Shown piece by piece: positions 14,551 to 17,630 of a stretch of 17,630 nucleotides of DNA (position 1 is its first letter; each line of letters starts with the position of its first letter). Position numbers and translations under genes: made by a program. Below the pieces are notes generated by a model. It was not told the origin of the DNA, searched no databases, and saw only the letters and a program-made list of their open reading frames with translations. This DNA is from Pollutiaquabacter sp046052345 (lineage in GTDB: Bacteria; Bacteroidota; Bacteroidia; AKYH767-A; 2013-40CM-41-45): assembly GCA_046052345.1 (NCBI GenBank), contig JBJOMN010000030.1, positions 1 through 17,630 of the forward strand, given 5' to 3'.

Positions 14551-17085
14551 TCAGGCAGATTGTTTCATCCTCTTGATGGCATCTTCGAATTCAAATTCGT
14601 TCAGCAAAGCCGCTACGTCTTCCAACATGCTGCGCCTCAAACCCGATAATTTGTAGCGCTGCAGGAGTTCCGTACAGACATCAATTGCGGCATTGTCGCT
14701 GGATTCCATCAGCGAAACCAGTTGTTGCGCCTTTTCATCCCACTCGGCATCGGTGATTTCATCAGTGCCGGTCTTGAACTCTTGCACATCTCCCAGCTTT
14801 TTAAAAATCTCCGTAAGCAAGGGCTTGAGTGTATGAAGGACGTGCTCAATGGCTTTTCGTGATTCTTCCGTTAAGACGCCGGTGGTTTTCAAAGTATGGG
14901 AAATCGGATACGCCAGCTCGTATAGTCGGGTCGCTCCGATGTTGCCACTGACGCCGGACAACGTGTGCAACTGAGCGGAAAGGCCGGCTGCATCGTTGTT
15001 TTCCAATGACTTCCGGATTTCCTCTTCGGCTCCGCTGTAGTTACGGACAAAGGTCTGCAACAGTCGCTTGTAGGGCTCTAACTTGCCCCCGATCCGTTTC
15101 AGGCCTTCTGCCGTGTCCAGTCCGTATATGGTGAAGGAAGGAATCGTCGTATCCTGGGCGACCTCCATGTCCGGCAATTCTGTAACCCCTTTGATGTACT
15201 TTGCCAAAGCCTTGTACAGGACGATGGGGTCGATTGGTTTGGAAATATGGTCGTTCATACCTGCGGCTATGCTCTTCTCGTACTCCCCTTTCATGGCATG
15301 CGCTGTCATGGCAATTACCGGCAGATTCGCGTTGGCTTTGCTCTCCCTGATTTTCGTAGTGGCGGTCAGCCCGTCCATTTCCGGCATCTGGATGTCCATA
15401 AGCACGGCATCATACCTTTCTGCAGAGATCTTCTCCAACGCCTCGCGGCCGTTACGTGCAGTATCGATCCGGATACCGACGTCTTTCAGCAGTTCGATGC
15501 CGAGTTCAAGGTTGATGTCGTTGTCTTCGACTAACAGGACCTTCGACTCTTTCAGCAGCCCCCTGAACATTTCTATGGATTTTACTTCCGTATTCTTCAG
15601 CAGCTTCTTCCCGGATTTCAGATACAGGATACTGTTGATAGTGTCGTTCAGCGAAGATATGTTCAGCGGTTTGAGCAACATGCCGTCGACCTTCTTTTCC
15701 TTCACCGCCTCTTTCACGGCTTCCATGCCGTAGGCGGTGACCATCAGTACGGCGGGAACGGTCAGGCCTTCCTTGATGCGTAACTCGTTAAGGAGTTGAA
15801 GACCATCCATCCCCGGCATTTTCCAGTCCACCACCATCAATGTGATCGGATCCGACCCTCCGTATTCCCTTTTGAAAATGGTTATCGCTTCGTATGGATC
15901 CTGGGCAACAAGCACCTTGAACCCCAGCGTGGTCAGCATTTCCTTGATGACCAGTCGGGAACTTTCGGAATCGTCTACCAACAGTGCACGCTGGCCGCTG
16001 ACGGACTCGATTTTTACGTCGTCGCTGATTCCGGGGGAGGCATTGGAGAAGAAGGCATGGAAGTGGAAATCGGATCCCTTGCCGGGTTCGCTGGTGACTT
16101 CCAACTCGCCGTCCATCAGCTCGACGATTCGCCGACAGATGGCCAGTCCTAAACCGGTTCCTCCGAACTTACGGGTGGTGGAAAGGTCCGCCTGCTGGAA
16201 AGGGCTGAAGAGTTTTTTCTGCTGCTCCTTGGTAATGCCTATACCGGTGTCCCTGACACTGAAATGAAGAATGATGCCGTAAGGGAGTTTGGAGGCGACT
16301 TTTGCGGAAAGGATGATCTCTCCTTGACTGGTGAACTTCGCGGCATTGTCGGCAAGGTTGAGCAAGACCTGCCTTAAACGGACACTGTCACCGATGATGA
16401 CCGGAGGAATCTGCGGATCGATGCTGGTGATGAGCTCCACCTCCCTGCTTTTCTGCAACTTCACGTTCACCGCATCAGCGACTTCGGATATCAGTTCCTC
16501 CAGATACAGATTGGTATTCTCAAGTGTCAGCTTGCCGGCTTCAATCTTTGAGAAATCCAGGATGTCATCGATGATACGAAGCAGATTCGAAGCGGACACC
16601 TGTACTTTGCTTACATAGTCCGCCTGCTTCTCGTTCAGAGGTGTCTTTCTGAGGAGATAGTTCATGCCGATGATCGCATTCATCGGAGTCCTGATCTCAT
16701 GCGACATGTTTGCAAGAAATTCGCTCTTGGCTTTATTGGCGGCATCCGCCATTTTGCGGAGCGCTACCATCTGGTCGTATTTCTCGTTCAACTCCTTCCT
16801 TCGCTGATTCACTTCGTCCAGGTGTTTGCCGGCCAACGAGGAAAATAGTCCTAATACCAGCGGTGCAAGATCAACGATCCACAGGGCCGGAGTGGTGGAA
16901 TGGCTCAGCCAAAGATGGTATGGCGTGTAACTGTCGTAATCGAACGAGCATTGCCAATAGGTGGCGATGATCGGGAATACGAACCCGAAAATCACGCCGT
17001 AAACCATATAGGTTTTCTGCTCTGTCCTGAAGACGGATTTCATGCGCTGATGCGCAACGTGCCGGAATGTGCCGAGTCTTGACAC
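14551..17085 (-). CDS. Membrane hybrid histidine kinase: HisKA-HATPase-REC-REC-HPt
   Basis: 844 aa from a GTG at 17085, preceded by AAGGA at good spacing; Met15 (17043) is an alternative start. Two membrane segments (about 27-44 and 67-86) enclose a short loop of about 20 residues, with no PAS, GAF or large sensor domain. A helical linker (about 87-120) leads to HisKA with phospho-acceptor His129 in 'NMSHEIRTPMN'. The ATPase follows, with N-box Asn247, 'DTGIGI' at 279-284 and 'GTGLGL' at 309-314. Receiver 1 (about 366-485) has Asp420 and Lys472; receiver 2 (about 515-632) has Asp564 and Lys616. The HPt domain has His707 in 'AQLHTLSGVSGNIG'. A helical C-terminal extension (about 775-844) ends the protein. 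All phosphorelay residues are present, so an internal His-Asp-His relay is expected; the final regulator is not in the window. It probably forms an operon with the upstream yceI-family gene, 9 bp away. Confidence 0.94.
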   Translation of the reverse strand: MSRLGTFRHVAHQRMKSVFRTEQKTYMVYGVIFGFVFPIIATYWQCSFDYDSYTPYHLWLSHSTTPALWIVDLAPLVLGLFSSLAGKHLDEVNQRRKELNEKYDQMVALRKMADAANKAKSEFLANMSHEIRTPMNAIIGMNYLLRKTPLNEKQADYVSKVQVSASNLLRIIDDILDFSKIEAGKLTLENTNLYLEELISEVADAVNVKLQKSREVELITSIDPQIPPVIIGDSVRLRQVLLNLADNAAKFTSQGEIILSAKVASKLPYGIILHFSVRDTGIGITKEQQKKLFSPFQQADLSTTRKFGGTGLGLAICRRIVELMDGELEVTSEPGKGSDFHFHAFFSNASPGISDDVKIESVSGQRALLVDDSESSRLVIKEMLTTLGFKVLVAQDPYEAITIFKREYGGSDPITLMVVDWKMPGMDGLQLLNELRIKEGLTVPAVLMVTAYGMEAVKEAVKEKKVDGMLLKPLNISSLNDTINSILYLKSGKKLLKNTEVKSIEMFRGLLKESKVLLVEDNDINLELGIELLKDVGIRIDTARNGREALEKISAERYDAVLMDIQMPEMDGLTATTKIRESKANANLPVIAMTAHAMKGEYEKSIAAGMNDHISKPIDPIVLYKALAKYIKGVTELPDMEVAQDTTIPSFTIYGLDTAEGLKRIGGKLEPYKRLLQTFVRNYSGAEEEIRKSLENNDAAGLSAQLHTLSGVSGNIGATRLYELAYPISHTLKTTGVLTEESRKAIEHVLHTLKPLLTEIFKKLGDVQEFKTGTDEITDAEWDEKAQQLVSLMESSDNAAIDVCTELLQRYKLSGLRRSMLEDVAALLNEFEFEDAIKRMKQSA

Positions 17086-17089
17086 GAAA

Positions 17090-17096
17090 CGTCCTT
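17090..17096 (-). promoter_or_regulatory. Ribosome binding site deciding the GTG start of the histidine kinase
   Basis: Minus strand reads TTTAAGGACGTTTC before the GTG at 17085. The AAGGA core sits about 6 bases from the start and overlaps the TAA stop of the upstream yceI gene. This is one of the few Shine-Dalgarno-like sites in the window and favours GTG over the internal ATG at 17043. Confidence 0.5.
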
Positions 17097-17628
17097 AAAC
17101 TTGTTTTACAAGCTGAATATTGACGAATATCTTCACTTCCTCCGACAAAGCGATTCCTCCGTCCTCGGTCGGAGCATTCCAAAGCAGACCGAATTCCATG
17201 CGATTGACGGTTCCCGTGATCTCGAATCCGACTTTCGTTTGCCCCCAGGAATCCAGCACAATGCCGGTATGTTCTACGTGGAAGACGACCGTCCTGGTCG
17301 TGTTTCGAATAGTCATCGGCCCCGACATTTCATACCGGCTGTCTCCCGTCTTTTTAAAGGAGGTCGCCTTGAATGTCAGCTTCGGATAGGCAGCGGCATT
17401 AAAGAAGTCGTCGCTCTTCAGGTGTGCGTCACGCTGTTCGTTTCTGGTATTTACAGAATCGATTTCCGCCTCGAAAGAAATTTCCGCATCCGAAAAATCG
17501 GGCTTGCTTGACAACATGACAGCGGTGAACCGATCGAATGTTCCCCCTACATTGGTAATCATCATATGCCTCACTTTGAAGGTGACCTCGCTGTGCACAG
17601 GGTCGACATTCCATATAGTTTTTGCCAT
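17095..17628 (-). CDS. YceI family protein (lipocalin-like, isoprenoid/amphiphile-binding)
   Basis: 177 aa, typical for the family, starting at an ATG two bases inside the window edge, so its promoter lies outside. The opening 'WNVDPVHSEVTFKVRHMMITNVGGTFDRF' is the classic YceI N-terminus ('W.iD..HS.v.F.vrHm.is.v.G.F'). Later family segments are 'NEQRDAHLKSDDFFNAAAYPKLTF' and 'GPMTIRNTTRTVVF'. YceI proteins form an eight-stranded antiparallel beta-barrel that holds long isoprenoid chains or similar amphiphiles in its pore. There is no signal peptide, so this copy should be cytoplasmic, unlike E. coli YceI. It is followed after 9 bp by the histidine kinase gene, and they are probably cotranscribed. 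Whether the barrel serves the kinase (for example by binding a lipid or quinone signal) is unknown. Confidence 0.93.
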   Translation of the reverse strand: MAKTIWNVDPVHSEVTFKVRHMMITNVGGTFDRFTAVMLSSKPDFSDAEISFEAEIDSVNTRNEQRDAHLKSDDFFNAAAYPKLTFKATSFKKTGDSRYEMSGPMTIRNTTRTVVFHVEHTGIVLDSWGQTKVGFEITGTVNRMEFGLLWNAPTEDGGIALSEEVKIFVNIQLVKQV

Positions 17629-17630
17629 CG

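Noticed and set aside
15083..15733. 216-codon open frame on the plus strand, antisense to the kinase receiver domains
   Set aside because: Serine/phenylalanine-rich shadow of the kinase coding strand with no family resemblance.
1..17630. Mobile element, phage or defence system
   Set aside because: I found no transposase, integrase, terminal inverted repeats, tRNA target or known defence domain; CPBP proteases are sometimes labelled abortive-infection (Abi) proteins, but this name alone is not evidence of phage defence.

Overview
The window comes from a member of the Bacteroidota (Bacteroidetes) with moderate GC (roughly the low-to-mid 50s by eye). The main evidence is that six of the eleven genes encode secreted proteins ending in a type IX secretion system (T9SS) sorting domain, typically a (V/I/L)(F/Y)PNP motif, then 'D..G..V' strands, then 'GIY/GVY', then a short basic or hydrophobic tail. 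T9SS is confined to this phylum and close relatives. Most starts lack a Shine-Dalgarno sequence, and the best promoter matches fit the phylum's TTG-N19-21-TAnnTTTG pattern. I cannot assign an order or genus.

Layout. 1-1389 (+): 3' part of an ALDH7/antiquitin-type aldehyde dehydrogenase, cut by the window edge. 1519-4269 (+): secreted CBM96-like / FN3 / parallel beta-helix protein with a T9SS tail. 4300-4890 and 4971-6380 (-): a T9SS-tailed cupredoxin and a T9SS-tailed carboxylesterase-like hydrolase. 6429-7637 (+), divergent from the hydrolase across 48 bp holding a perfect 9-bp inverted repeat: exported thioredoxin-fold (TlpA-like) protein. 7787-9865 (+): lysyl-oxidase-family protein with its copper-binding His triad and both cofactor (LTQ) residues, two Ig-like modules and a T9SS tail, followed by a strong terminator. 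9998-11251 (+): secreted beta-propeller made of seven 'two-component regulator propeller' repeats with a T9SS tail. 11264-12247 (-): dusB, tRNA-dihydrouridine synthase. 12361-13299 (+): CPBP intramembrane protease, overlapping by 4 nt a secreted SGNH hydrolase-PKD-T9SS protein (13296-14549). 14551-17085 (-): hybrid histidine kinase (HisKA-HATPase-REC-REC-HPt), 9 bp downstream of a yceI-family gene (17095-17628), probably one operon.

How the genes relate. Most of the window looks like a set of separately transcribed cell-surface or secreted proteins interspersed with housekeeping genes (dusB, ALDH7), not one pathway. The most interesting thread is 4.3-9.9 kb: two secreted copper proteins (cupredoxin and lysyl oxidase) flank a thioredoxin-fold redox protein. 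Lysyl oxidases make peptidyl allysine, and the ALDH7 enzyme at the left edge acts on free allysine (alpha-aminoadipic semialdehyde). That link is my inference, not something the sequence proves.

No rRNA, tRNA, CRISPR array, transposase, integrase or recognisable defence system was seen. No gene-free stretch exceeds 150 bp. The one clear non-coding repeat is a two-block heptanucleotide element between dusB and the CPBP gene.
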